The translations under genes and the position numbers were made by a program. A stretch of 64,000 nt of DNA from Azolla caroliniana (Eukaryota; Polypodiophyta). The notes under the pieces are model-generated. The model saw nothing but the letters and a program-made list of their open reading frames with translations. It was not told the DNA's origin and made no database searches. The stretch spans positions 15,810,001-15,874,000 of the forward strand of contig JBHGNT010000008.1 in the NCBI GenBank assembly GCA_043228905.1. Direction: 5' to 3'. How positions within the stretch are numbered: the first letter of the stretch is position 1; every line of letters starts with the position of its first letter. This document shows positions 26,601-37,287 of the stretch, piece after piece.

Positions 26601-27461
26601 CACTGCCAGTAGAATACTTCGAGCTTGGAGCCATTATGCTCCGGAAAAAGTTCTTTGTACTTTCAACCAAATATTTGCAACAAGCAATTGAGAAATGGGA
26701 TGGAGACCCTCAAGATCTTGCTCAGGTTTTTGACCTTACTTCAATTATGTTCTCTCAATAGTTCTACATATTTTTGTGAGCATTATGTTTACCACAAAGT
26801 TACAGGCACATTGTATTTGGAAATGTTTTACGACCATGCATGTGCTTTAATTATCGTATATATGCTTTAACTAGCACATATGTGTTTTGACCAAGGTGTG
26901 TATCTTCCACAAGCATGTATGTGAGGAAATGCACTATTAATTTTGAGGGCATTTCGATGCTATATCTAAGCATGTTTGGGGATGTAGAAATATGCTAACA
27001 TTTTTTTAGAACATGTATGTATGTGTGGGAATCGAGTATCATGTTTGAGAGCATTATGATGATGTCGTAACCAAGCTGTATATGTGCATGGAAATGTGAT
27101 AATATTTGTAAGAGCTTTATATGTTTAAAGCAAGAATGTACATAGGTGTAGAACTCCACTAAGCGTGAGATTGTCTTTTCAGGTACACAATGCTCTTGGA
27201 TTCAGTTTGTTTAATGATGGGAAAATTGACAGGAGCATAGCGGAATATGAGAAAGCTGTTAAACTGCAACCAGGCTATGTGACAGCATGGAACAACCTGG
27301 CAAGTGCGTATGAGAAGAAGAAGAACCTACCGAAGGCATTGAAAGCATATGAACAAGCTCTATTCTTTGACCCAAACAATAGTGTCGCTAAGGAATATGG
27401 AGATGCCGTTAAGGCAAAGCTAGAGAGACTTGCTGGAGTCCCCGTCAAGTATGACGATTGA
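23276..27461 (+). CDS. PYG7: PYG7/Ycf37-like TPR protein, photosystem I assembly factor, chloroplast
   Basis: Six exons: 23276-23387, 23476-23604, 24816-25006, 25623-25973, 26579-26725 and 27183-27461, all with GT-AG junctions and consistent phases, give about 402 residues. Exons 1-2 are a transit-peptide region. Exon 4 has a hydrophobic stretch ending SFTGSAHAES (possible thylakoid-transfer-like AHA motif) and a membrane span LLYLATLLGLVGVGTFFVV (about 227-245). Exons 5-6 carry TPRs: LRKKFFVLSTKYLQQAIEKW, then VHNALGFSLFNDGKIDRSI, LQPGYVTAWNNLASAYEKKK and ALKAYEQALFFDPNNSVAK, ending GVPVKYDD. The block from VHNALGFS to the end is diagnostic of plant PYG7, the nuclear homologue of cyanobacterial/plastid Ycf37, a thylakoid protein needed for PSI assembly. 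Exon 3 is predicted only from splice signals and phase, and its end (25006 or 25012) is uncertain. A LINE-derived tandem array lies in intron 2. Confidence 0.82.
23653..24616 (-). pseudogene. LINE reverse-transcriptase remnant, partly triplicated, in PYG7 intron 2
   Basis: The minus strand shows the catalytic YADD (23986-23997), followed in another frame by KDLSVNLDKTKVMVFKDTQA and WVTRSEPDIYW, which is the conserved LINE RT block after YADD. Upstream of YADD the minus strand reads GTIRMKQ-CPLS and TLFSLCISNWIERFGGS, matching the preceding LINE block (QGCPLSPTLFG...). Frameshifts and stops interrupt it. The upstream portion has been amplified into a 208-bp tandem array. Confidence 0.8.
24013..24616. 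repeat. 208-bp tandem array, ~2.9 copies, derived from LINE RT
   Basis: GGCACTGAACCACCAAATCT starts at 24013, 24221 and 24429, so the period is exactly 208. The copies look identical over their shared length. The near-perfect identity indicates very recent amplification. Confidence 0.95.
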
Positions 27462-28400
27462 GAAATGTTTATTTGTCGAGAATCTGTCATTCCTCTTGTA
27501 ATGTTCACACAAACATTTGAAAACCGGTCCAACATGTTCAATAGTTACCATGTGGGGCGATATGTATTATTTAGTGTTTATTGATGAGATTTTTTCTAAT
27601 CACAATAAACATGGGAATGCCATTCCTGCTCTATTGAAAATCTGTCAATTTAAAAAGCTTTTGTAGATTGGAAATTTGTGGCGGCTTTGGGCATTTTTCT
27701 TATTCGTGAAGCTTGTGTCGAACTGCTGATTTATGTTCTTGAAACATATGGATGGATAGCAATGTAGAATATCCGAGAAACGTATGGATGGATGGATATG
27801 CTGATTTATGTTCTTGAAACATATAGATGGACAGCAATGTTTAACATACGTATTAGGAAAATGATTTCTTTTAGATAATAGGGTTTGGCAGATTATATTT
27901 CATGATCACCCAATTCATTGTTTGCAGTTAAGCTCCCTATTGTTGGGAATACTTAATTCTACTGCAGCAACAAATGATCTGCTGATAAGAGGTGTTTCTT
28001 TGTGTAACATCATATCTATATATTTGTGGCATTTCAATGGTTTAGCCGTAAAATAGGAGGGCAGATAAAACTATGTGTATATTTATGGTGGTTCGATAGT
28101 TTTGTCATAAACTAGACAAAGGGAATTAAAACTGAGGCAAGTCTTTCGGCACATACTGTTCCCATAATGCCTTATCCACAAAAGGAAAGTATGAAGAAGG
28201 TGATGGATGCAATGCCCTTATGCCTAAAAAGAACTCCATTTTCGAAGAATCAATCTGAAGCCCTAATAATTAATGTACGCGTTAATCACGTTACCATGAT
28301 CATCTTAACCACTATACCACACCAATCTTCTCTTATTATTTTACCTTTAAAATAACAGAGGAAACCTCGGTATTTTAAAAAGGTTGGCCCAGAACCGGGA
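27462..28400. other. PYG7 3' flank, no gene seen
   Basis: AT-rich. Contains the PYG7 3' UTR and a short repeat of TGCTGATTTATGTTCTTGAAACATATGGATGG (27725 and 27799 regions). No recognisable coding sequence. Confidence 0.45.
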
Positions 28401-28485
28401 TGGGGTGAGAGAGGCTCGAACTCTCGACCTCAGGATACCTCAGGAGCTATGAGACCTACGCGCTAGCCAACTGCGCCACCACCCC
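28401..28485 (-). tRNA. trnM-CAT: tRNA-Met (CAT), elongator type, with intron
   Basis: The minus strand reads GGGGTGGTGGCGCAGTTGGC, D-arm GCGC/GCGC, the anticodon loop CTCATA, a short intron of about 11 nt (GCTCCTGAGGT), then GGTCGAGAGTTCGAGCCTCT (T arm) and TCACCCCA. The acceptor stem pairs 7/7 with one G-U. Plant elongator tRNA-Met genes characteristically carry an intron here. The body is 85 nt. Confidence 0.92.
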
Positions 28486-28566
28486 CTGATGTTGAGGAGT
28501 GCTTGATTCAGCAAAACATTCCAATTATAAAGTGGATAAAAATTCGCTATAAAAGCAATCGAGTAT

Positions 28567-28638
28567 TGCGTCTGCCGGGAGTCGAACCCGGGTCTATTGC
28601 TTGGAAGGCAATTATCCTAACCGTTGGACTACAAACGC
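28567..28638 (-). tRNA. trnG-TCC: tRNA-Gly (TCC)
   Basis: The minus strand reads GCGTTTGTAGTCCAACGGTT, anticodon arm TTGCCTTCCAAGCAA (anticodon TCC), T arm CCGGGTTCGACTCCCGG and acceptor CAGACGCA. All stems pair, with one T-G in the acceptor. It is 72 nt, with no intron. It lies 81 bp from the tRNA-Met gene on the same strand. Confidence 0.95.
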
Positions 28639-28832
28639 ATTTGATGTTAATCTTAAGCTAAATCTATATAAAGAGTAGATTGATGGTCAAGAGACAGGCC
28701 ATTTTTATAAATTCCCCTGAAAACACTATCCCCTGCAACAGACCCATAGCCATAGCCAGCAGCTTCAGCAAGCCTCCATGAGCAATATGTGCATGTCGCA
28801 CTCGGAGACAGTCAGAGATGGTGAGAAATGGT

Positions 28833-28860
28833 AAGAAGAAGAAGAAGAAGAAGAAGAAGA
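28833..28860. repeat. (GAA)n microsatellite
   Basis: About nine AAG/GAA units within a purine-rich stretch (28830-29230) upstream of the PPR gene. That stretch contains loosely repeated AAGTCAA/GAGAAC phrases. Confidence 0.85.
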
Positions 28861-29263
28861 GTAGGAGGAGGAAGAAGAAAATGTTAAGAAGAAGATCAAG
28901 GGATTCTAAAGAAAGTCAAGGAAGTGTTCTATAGGAGAGAGAGAGAGAGGAGGAAGTCAAAGGAAGTCGCCTAAGTCAGAGGAGGCTAAAAGAACAAGGC
29001 TAGAGAACACTCTAGATCAAATGGAACCAAGGTTAGAGAACCTTCTGAAGGAAAGTTGAAGAAGATCCAAAGTCAATGGAGGCTATATGATAGTTACCTT
29101 ATCTAGAAATTTCAAAGAGTGTTCTGGATCAGAATCCTGCTAAAAAAAAGTCAAAAGGGTGGTTCAAAAACCCAAAGTAGTTCTCAAAAGTCAATGGCAA
29201 ATGGCAAGAAGAGGCTAGAAGCCCGTAGAACTTTCCGGAACATGGGGGAAGTTTGTGCTTAAC

Positions 29264-31819
29264 ATGCTCCGATGTGTGACTGAAGTAACAAGCAACTTGA
29301 AACCAGCTCCATCTGTCTTCATAGAAGCACTCAAGGCTTGTACCTGTGTCCCCAATGGTACCTCTTCATCTTCAGAATCTTTCAGTCAAGGCAAGATCCT
29401 TCATTCTCACATTATCGAAATCGGCTTCATTTCAAATCTCTACGTAAACAACACCCTCGTTTCCTTGTATTCAAAATGGGGGCTTCTTGAAGATGCTAAT
29501 AACATCTTTGTGAGTATGTCAGAACGAGATACTGTGACGTGGAATGTGATGGTATCAGGGTATGCTAAAGATGGGCACAAGCCCCACATGGCCTTTTATT
29601 TGTTGCATCAGATGCGTATAGAGGGCTTCCAAGCAGATAAATTCACGTTTGTTTCCATCTTAAAGGCTTGCAAGATGATCACAGGATCTTGTTTAGGCCA
29701 TGCCAAGATGATTCATACCCTCATTATCACATGTCATTTGGATCTTGATGTGTATGTGGGGAGTAGCCTTATGCATGTGTATGGTGCTTGCCACAGCCTC
29801 CTAGAAGCTTCCAAAGTCTTTGATGAATTCCCAGATCGAAATGCAGTCATGTGGAATGCTATGATTTCAGCTTTTTCTGACCATGGCCTCAGTAATGAAG
29901 CTATTCAAACTTTCATTCATATGCAACAATGTAAAGTTCACCCTAATGATGCCACTTTCATCTCCATCTTGAAAGCCACTTCTACTATGGAGGATTTGAC
30001 TTATAGTAGGATGATTCATTCCTTCCTTGTTGAAAGTATTTTTTGCCCAAATGTGATGATCAATACCACCCTCGTTGATACATATTGCAAGTGTGGGAGT
30101 ATTATGGATGCAAAGGATGTTTTTGAGAGGCTTTCTAAAGATAGTATTGTGACATGGAGTGCAATGCTCAGTGGATATGTAGATCATGGGTATGAAAAGG
30201 AGGCACTAATTTTGTTTGGGCAAATGATAAATCATGGATTCGTTTTGAATGCCATTATATTTGTGGTTGTGTTGAGAGCATGTTGCAAACCAGACATGAT
30301 ACAATATGGGTATTTAATCCATATGCTCATTATTGAGGGTGGTCCACTAGATGAATTTGTTGGCTCAGCTCTAATAAATTTGTATGTAAAATGTGCAAAG
30401 ATAGATGATGCATACTGCACTTTTTGCAAATTTTCTGAACGAAATTTGGCATCTTGGAGCTCAATGATCGAAGGATATACCGAACATGGGTGTGAGTCAA
30501 AAGCCATTGCATTGTTTCAGAAAATGATATATGCAGGAGAGAATCCTAATAGTGTTATATTCCTTAGTGTGTTCAAGGCTTGTTCTAATATACATGACTT
30601 GAAGAAATGCATTTCTTTTCATGTGCAAGTAATCGAGAATGGATTTTGGATAGATCCGTTTGTTGGCAATACTCTTATAGACATGTATGCAAAATGTGGT
30701 AGTATTTCAAAAGCTTTGGAAGTATTCAATAAACTGCCAAAGAAGAGTGTTATGACATGGAATGCACTCATATCAGGGTATGTATATAGTGGTGATGGTT
30801 GGGAGGCTCTTCGTCTTTATGAGAAAATGCAAGCTGAAAATATTGATCCAAACAGCATCACATTTTCAAGCATCATAAAGGCATGTTGCATCATTTATGC
30901 TTTAGAAGAAGGCAAAATCATTCATTTCATCATAACCCATCACAATCTTGGGTTGGATATCTTCTTGAAAAGTGCTCTTATCGATTTATATGCTAAAAAT
31001 GGATGCTGTGAAGATGCGTGTATGCTCTTCGACAAGTCCGTGAAACACGAACTTGTGCCATGTAATGCGATGATGAGAGGGTATGTTCACCATGGCCAAT
31101 TCCAAGATGCACTTAAACTATTCTCACAGATTGAAAGGCCGGCAAGCAAACCTGATAGTGTTATGTTTGTTAACCTACTTCAAGCATGTTCTTCTACAGG
31201 AGCACATATTGAAGGCAAGTTAGCTCACATGTTCATACTAGATAGTGGATGTGAATCGAACCTCTTTATTGGAAATGCTCTTATTGACATGTACAGCAAA
31301 TGCGGAAGCATAAGGGATGGTCTTAAAGTGTTCTCTACCTTGGAATCTAGAGATATCGTCTCATGGAGTGCAATGATTGCAGGATTTGCTTGGAATGGCG
31401 ATTATGATATGGCTTTTCGCCATTTCATGTACATGCAACAAGATGGTTTTAAACCAAATGAGGTCACATTTATTAGCCTTTTCTCCTTCTGTAGTCAAAT
31501 TGGATTCGTGAGTGAAGCATCACAAAACATGGATTTGATGAGGGAACTCTATCATGCTCAACCAACAATGGATCACTATAATGTTATGGTCGATGCCCTT
31601 GGGAGGGCAGGGTTCTTAAAGGAGGCAGATGACTTGATTCAAACTGTACCCTTTGCTCAGAACCTTGTGGGATGGGCATCTTTGCTCAGCCATTGCAACA
31701 CTCATTGTAACACAATGCTAGGGAAGCATAGCTTTAACCATTTTATAACCTTTGATAGCACACATGCATCTGGGTACATGCATATGGCAATCATCTGTAT
31801 GAAGGAAAAAGACATGTAG
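29264..31819 (+). CDS. PLS-type pentatricopeptide repeat protein, organelle-targeted, without E2/DYW tail
   Basis: Intronless frame of about 851 residues from the ATG at 29264. It shows roughly twenty PPR motifs with alternating spacing, e.g. VTWNVMVSGYAKDG, NVMINTTLVDTYCKCGSIMD, FVGNTLIDMYAKCGSISKAL and IVSWSAMIAGFAWNGDYDMA. Such proteins bind organellar RNA in a sequence-specific way, and PLS types usually act in C-to-U editing or processing. The C terminus has VMVDALGRAGFLKEADDLIQ and the start of an E-like motif, then stops after MAIICMKEKDM. It therefore lacks a full E domain, E2 and DYW. That is either a truncation or a protein that recruits a DYW partner in trans. No clear transit peptide is seen in the first residues (MLRCVTEVTSNLKPA); an upstream spliced exon could supply one. 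Confidence 0.88.
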   Translation: MLRCVTEVTSNLKPAPSVFIEALKACTCVPNGTSSSSESFSQGKILHSHIIEIGFISNLYVNNTLVSLYSKWGLLEDANNIFVSMSERDTVTWNVMVSGYAKDGHKPHMAFYLLHQMRIEGFQADKFTFVSILKACKMITGSCLGHAKMIHTLIITCHLDLDVYVGSSLMHVYGACHSLLEASKVFDEFPDRNAVMWNAMISAFSDHGLSNEAIQTFIHMQQCKVHPNDATFISILKATSTMEDLTYSRMIHSFLVESIFCPNVMINTTLVDTYCKCGSIMDAKDVFERLSKDSIVTWSAMLSGYVDHGYEKEALILFGQMINHGFVLNAIIFVVVLRACCKPDMIQYGYLIHMLIIEGGPLDEFVGSALINLYVKCAKIDDAYCTFCKFSERNLASWSSMIEGYTEHGCESKAIALFQKMIYAGENPNSVIFLSVFKACSNIHDLKKCISFHVQVIENGFWIDPFVGNTLIDMYAKCGSISKALEVFNKLPKKSVMTWNALISGYVYSGDGWEALRLYEKMQAENIDPNSITFSSIIKACCIIYALEEGKIIHFIITHHNLGLDIFLKSALIDLYAKNGCCEDACMLFDKSVKHELVPCNAMMRGYVHHGQFQDALKLFSQIERPASKPDSVMFVNLLQACSSTGAHIEGKLAHMFILDSGCESNLFIGNALIDMYSKCGSIRDGLKVFSTLESRDIVSWSAMIAGFAWNGDYDMAFRHFMYMQQDGFKPNEVTFISLFSFCSQIGFVSEASQNMDLMRELYHAQPTMDHYNVMVDALGRAGFLKEADDLIQTVPFAQNLVGWASLLSHCNTHCNTMLGKHSFNHFITFDSTHASGYMHMAIICMKEKDM

Positions 31820-34483
31820 GGAGGATATGGTGATGGTGTTTCGGGGCAAGGGGGTTTAGTTTACATATTGCACCTGATGGATATACGAATATTTTGTCAA
31901 ATCGAATTCCCCAAACAGCTTAGGACAAGCATTGATGCATCGGAAAGGAACTAGACATGCGACAAACCCATCGTAAGGTTTCAAAATTACTTTGGATAGA
32001 CGTTCTGTTGGTTCATAGGGACGAACTACATATGGAATGGGGCAGTATAGACATGGATTTTATGTGTAAATTTGTGATTAATATGCAATCACTGTGAGGA
32101 AATGAGAGATTCTCTAATAAAGAGGAATAAGCACAACACACATAATATTCAAGCTTGCACTCCTACATTTTTCCTCTTTCATCTTCCATAGTCGATGATT
32201 GCCTTGAAAGATACTACCACGGAATTCTTCGGTAGACTTTGAATTATTGCTTGAGAATATGACTAGTGGGAGAGAGCCATGTATTGATGGCCAAATACAG
32301 TCTGAGATCCCTTTTTCTCCGTTTTAGTAGAGTATCTTTAAAAGTGAAGGGGTGTAATAAACACTACACTGGAGGTGGATCTTGACAGGAATTTTCGACG
32401 GAAATTTGAGTTGTGGTTGGCAGATACTTGAGCTCCAGGGTTTTCATTAGGCAATAGGTGGCAGTTTGCTAGTAAAGAAACCAATTTTCTTACATGAATG
32501 AGGGAGCTATGAGTTTGAGGAACCTAAAGCACTTGTCAGCACTTTTCGCACTAATGTGGGAAGGAGAATAGAGAGGTTGGGTAGCCTTTGGAATCCATGT
32601 GGTGAAACCGTCATGTTGTGATGGCATTTTGAATTTCTAAAAGTTCATGAGCGTCATTAAACACTTATATGTGAGCTATGAAATTCTATGGGGCAACTGA
32701 ATTATGGTAATTTGGTGATTCTACAATGTGTGATTGCCTTCTAAGTTCTTGGTAAGTTCCAATGGTTAATCCAGTATATGTGGAGGATTCTCCAAGTAAA
32801 ATACGTATGATAGAGAAATAGGGAGGTTTTCTCAGTGGGAATCTCAGGTCATTATTTTAAAAACAATATCATCACAAACCATATATCTAGTTTTTTGTTC
32901 GTTTGTGCTTAAATCCTCTCTAGAATTGTTCCATGAGCACCTTCATAATGGCCCACCTTGAAGTAGCAGCAAACACCTTCGCAATGGCCTTCACAACTTC
33001 ACTATTTTGGTCATCCTAACTTTGCCACATTGATCTTCTTCTAGTGGGTTTTACGAATATATTTTTCAATCCCAAGATGATCGTTCTAGTGCAATTGGTG
33101 TGAAATTGGATGAATGCTTGTAGTAGCAGATCCTTGAAAATATCCAATGTTTCTTTTACCACCCTCATAGATGCTAAATAGCATGTTCTAAGGAGAGAAT
33201 TGGTGTACAATTGGATCAATGCTTCTTGAATCCTTAGCAGCCAACCTTCTGAACAATGTGAATTTATCATTTCTGAAATGCAATTCAAATAGATGTGCAA
33301 GAAGAAGTTTTGTCTTGCTCTATTTTATATCAAATTGTCTTCAAAAGAGCCTCAATATCTACCTCAAATGCACAAAATACACATCGAGAAGAACTTTCAA
33401 TTGGCATGATACAATTTTCAATCTATACTAGGTAAGTCAAGACCAACTTAAGGTCAGTCAATATCTGTTCGTTGGAATGAGTTTGTAAATTGCCACCATT
33501 TGAGTTAGCTACTGCTTGAATAAGCTTACTAAAAAGGTAAGAAACCTCAGGAGAAAATTGCTGAAGACTAGTTACCATGTATATCAATTGGAGGTTTCTG
33601 ATTCTACGATATCTCAAAATTTAAGAGGTATTAGTCACTTGAATGTCAGAATCTATCACAAGTAGATGTGATTGTGTGTGCTACACGTACAAAATTCGAC
33701 ATTTTTAAAACACAAATGCACCCAATATCTACAAATAAAACATATGATACACAATACTCATTTGCCCTTCATTTGCTGCACTCTCACCAAATGTAACATA
33801 GTTATGGTTCAAACTACTCAACCTTGACACACTTCTAACATCAAACTTGATCATAATTCAATGGTTTAGGATGGAATTTTTGCAACTGTCAATCCCTACT
33901 TTAGTTCGTTTCAACCCATACTTCTTCTAGGTCGAGGAGTTGTGTGGCAATGTATAGAATGTTTGGCATGGTTTACGGTGTATGACAATGTTCACAAAAG
34001 GGTTTTTTGTGGGATTCAATCCATACTTTTTTCCATTTTTTATTTGGAATCAACCCTTGTTTTTTCCATACAGAGGACCTATGCTTGTGACAATACAGAC
34101 AAAGATGCAAACATTAGCACAACCTGAATTGAGAGTCATTGCAACAGATGTTCCATTTTTTCTATTCATAACATAGATTATGCCCTTAGCATAGAGTTAG
34201 ACACAAATACATTGGCTTTGCAGAGAGCTCTGCCTCCTTTACCAACCAGAGTATCCCTGGCGATTGATACTATGAGATATCGGTATCACTCTCATCCCTG
34301 CCTTACACAATCATTCCTCACATGTTGGTTTGGGAATGATGTGTTAATGTCAATAACATGAATGGTGACATCAAATGTTACCTTGTCACAATTCTTCAAT
34401 TCAAACACGTTGGATGGCGAGCTCTATTCTCTTTTCTAGCACATCTTTCTTTATCCATAAATTTGTGAGAATTTCCAGGCCAT
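31820..34483. other. Intergenic region between PPR and S6 genes, no gene recognised
   Basis: Only short frames without family motifs. The segment 33055-33240 contains an internal imperfect duplication (GTGCAATTGGTGTGAAATTGGATGAATGCTT and GTACAATTGGATCAATGCTT). I see no LTR, RT or tRNA signal. Confidence 0.45.
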
Positions 34484-36668
34484 TTAGACTTCAGCCAGTG
34501 ATTCCGCTTTCACCTTATTTGCTTCATCATCAGCACCTTCATTTTCGTCATCTTCATATTCTTCTTCATCGTCACCTTCTTCATAATCTTCATCACTATC
34601 GCTAACTTCATCCTTCAAAGAGGAAAACTCAGGTGGTCCCTCTGTCTTCTCGGTCATGGCTTTACCCCGAGTTATGACCAAATGCCTTATTACCCTTTCA
34701 TCTTTATCCAGAAGAGTTTTGAACTCATTGATTGCTTGAGCCTGTATCTGTATGTTCATCAAAATGTAGTTTGCGTTTTTTGCTTTTTGAATTTTGTATG
34801 CTAGTTTTCTCATGCCCCAATCATCCAGCCTCCAAATTCTCCCTTTCTTCTCTCTAACAAAATCTGTCAATACATGGAAACAACAGAGAATCACACTTGA
34901 TTCTTAATCAAAGTCTGGAAAGAAGAGGGGGAAAAAATTGTCTGTTGATAAACTAACCTTTCACCTTCTTAATCACATCCTGAAGTTCATCTACACGATT
35001 TTCATGTACAAGAAATACTGCCTCATAATGACGAGCTGTCCAAAATTTAAAAGTTTGCCTCATATTTCAAAGACATATCCAGGTTGTAGAAAAGAAGCAT
35101 AATTGAAGTAAAAACACTAACCTGCTTCAAAACCTTGTTTGCTCTCAAAAAGCAGCTTGAGTACTTCATTTGGTTCCTCTGAAGCAAAAGAATAATAAAA
35201 TACAGGAAGCGTAAGATAATACATATTACAGTCTCTGATGGAGATTATGCAAATGTGCTAAATTGCTTAATTGCAACTTGCAAAGGAAAGCTTAGAAATA
35301 CTGCGAACCATTTGTTCTTTGCCATCAGTCTTAATGCAATCAAAACAACAAAAAACGCCAAAAAACAGAGCAAGATATTGTGCTCAAATCTCTTAAAAGA
35401 ACCATCAATAAGAAAGATAAGACAAAACTGCAAATTATTTGTTTCTTAACAAGCAATCAGAAACACAACTCGAGAAAGCAGTGGAAGATACTGATTGACC
35501 CACTGCCAAATCTGTTAAACACGGCTTGCAAATGGAAAGAATAGACAATACCAGAAAACATTTGTTTCCTTCCAGCAGAGCCTCAAATGCAATCAAAACA
35601 CACATAAAAGCAAGAAATCATCCGAAGGTACTATGCACAAGTCTTAAATACTGCTAGCGGAAGGAAATAGTAGACAATGCTGCAAACCATTTGCTTTCTC
35701 CCAGCAGGATTAAAAGCAACCAAAATATAAAAGCGCAAGAAATCAATGAACAACACCGTGCCAATTCAGTTTAGCAGCTGTCATCCTTCCAAATCATGTT
35801 GTATTAGACCCAATGCAATGAGCACTTCATGTCAATGAAAGAGCTGGCAAAAGTTAAGATTAGACAATGCCACAAACTATTTGACCTAGCCAGCAGCCTT
35901 AAATGCAATAAAAAACATAAAAATATCACCATATGCGTTCTTTTATTGTTCTCTTACGGTATCACTGAATCACTTTTTTATGTTTACTTGATTCCTAGGA
36001 ACTCTTGAAATGAGGCAAAACAACATTGTGAGGACAATATGAACTTGGCCAAAGAATGGCCCTGGCCAGCCAGCCTCATCATTTGGAATGTGAATAGTCC
36101 ATTCCAATCAACACGGGATTCCAATGTGCCAAGAGATGTTGGCAACCTATGAAGTCACTTCTAAGTTATTGTTATTCTTTTTCTTCTTCAACACAATTGA
36201 GAAGCTAACAATTAAAACACCAAAAATAAGTCAGAAAACAATGCAAGATCCTCTCAAGTTAAGGCATAAACCAGAAAGTGTAGTTTCAAGTGATTGAAAC
36301 AGAAAACTGGAATTGCAAAAATTATATAAAACTTCACAATCAAAACACACAAGAAAGAAATGAAGAAATTTGAAGGCAGATCCTTCCAAATTTAAGAAAT
36401 AAACCAGACTTTATGCAAAGCGAACCTCGATCGATCTCGAATAAATCCGGCACTACAACCTTTTCTTTCTTCTTCAAAAGCTGTGGTTCAGGTTCAGGTT
36501 CAGGTTCAGGTTCAAGTACGGCAAGACAGACCTGAATAAGGACAGAGGAAAATTGTTTCTAAACGGAAATGAGTTATTCATGCAAAAAAGTCGGAAACAA
36601 CAGAGACACGAGAGAGAAAATAAGAAATTTGAACCAGAGAGAGCGAGAGAATAAGAAGAAGAAGATTG

Positions 36669-36706
<38 letters not shown>

Positions 36707-36850
36707 AACCAGAGGAGAAGAATAGGAGGATCGAATGTGCAGCGAAGAGAAGGAAGGGTTCTTCCAGGGAGATGAAGAGGCGGTGAGAGGGCGTGGAAGG
36801 TTGTGCAGGAAGCGAGGAGTGGCAGGAAGAAGGCAGTGCAAAGCTTCCAT
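34484..36850 (-). CDS. Plastid-type 30S ribosomal protein S6
   Basis: Five exons in transcript order: 36850-36710, 36531-36426, 35178-35122, 35035-34958 and 34863-34484 (141, 106, 57, 78 and 380 nt), all GT-AG in matching phase, give 253 residues. Exon 1, MEALHCLLPATPRFLHNLPR, is a Ser/Arg-rich, acid-poor transit peptide. Exon 2 encodes a (Glu-Pro)5 run from a CAGGTT hexanucleotide repeat. The S6 fold starts HYEAVFLVHENRVDELQDVI and continues VREKKGRIWRLDDWGMRKLA, YKIQKAKNANYILMNIQ and DERVIRHLVITRGKAMTEK. A tail of about 45 residues that is almost entirely Asp/Glu follows (DSDEDYEEGDDEEEYEDDEN), ending VKAESLAEV. S6 binds 16S rRNA with S18 in the small-subunit platform. Acidic tails occur in plastid S6 proteins. 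The GA microsatellite at 36672-36701 lies in intron 1. Confidence 0.88.
35265..35930. repeat. Degenerate tandem repeat inside S6 intron 2, four ~110-190 bp units
   Basis: Units around 35290, 35535, 35670 and 35865 share the order GACAATxCxxxAACCATTTG..., CCAGCAG, AAATGCAATCAAAACA and AAAAGCAAGAAATCA. The intron itself spans 35179-36425. Confidence 0.65.
36486..36516 (-). repeat. Hexanucleotide repeat coding Glu-Pro in the S6 gene
   Basis: On the plus strand GGTTCA is repeated about five times. The minus strand reads GAACCT repeats, translated as (Glu-Pro)5 in exon 2. Its length may vary between individuals without changing the frame. Confidence 0.85.
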
Positions 36851-36954
36851 GGAAGCTTGGAGGAGAAGCAAGGAGGAGTAGAAGGAGAGAAGGTCACACA
36901 AATACACTGATACATAACATATATCCACAAGGGCTACACTGGATGGGCATGTGG

Positions 36955-37287
36955 CCACATGGATGGATGGGCGGCCGATCAGATATGGACGGGCAGGCAG
37001 GTGGCAAGATGGGCGGGATGTTTTCCTCTAATTTGCCCTATGTATGCATGTGATGAATCAAAGATAAGAATGGTGGAGAGCATTGATGTCTAGGAACTAA
37101 AAACATGTGAACGCATGTGAACGGAGATGGGCATTTGGCTAGATGGATGGATGGGCGACCGATCGGATATGGGCAGGTAGGCAACCGGCAAGATGGGCGG
37201 GATGTTTTCCTCTAATTTGCCCTATGTATGCATGTGATGAATCAAAGATAAGAATGGTGGAGAGCATTGATGTCTGGGAACTGAAAG
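36955..37287. repeat. Direct duplication, period 184 bp
   Basis: GATGTTTTCCTCTAATTTGC occurs at 37017 and 37201, within two ~150-bp copies that differ at few positions. The second copy stops exactly where the Copia remnant begins (~37288). Confidence 0.85.

Noticed and set aside
36578-36958. 126-codon minus-strand frame through the GA repeat next to S6
   Set aside because: Only its middle part (36850-36710) is coding. The rest is leader upstream and intron 1 with the GA microsatellite downstream.
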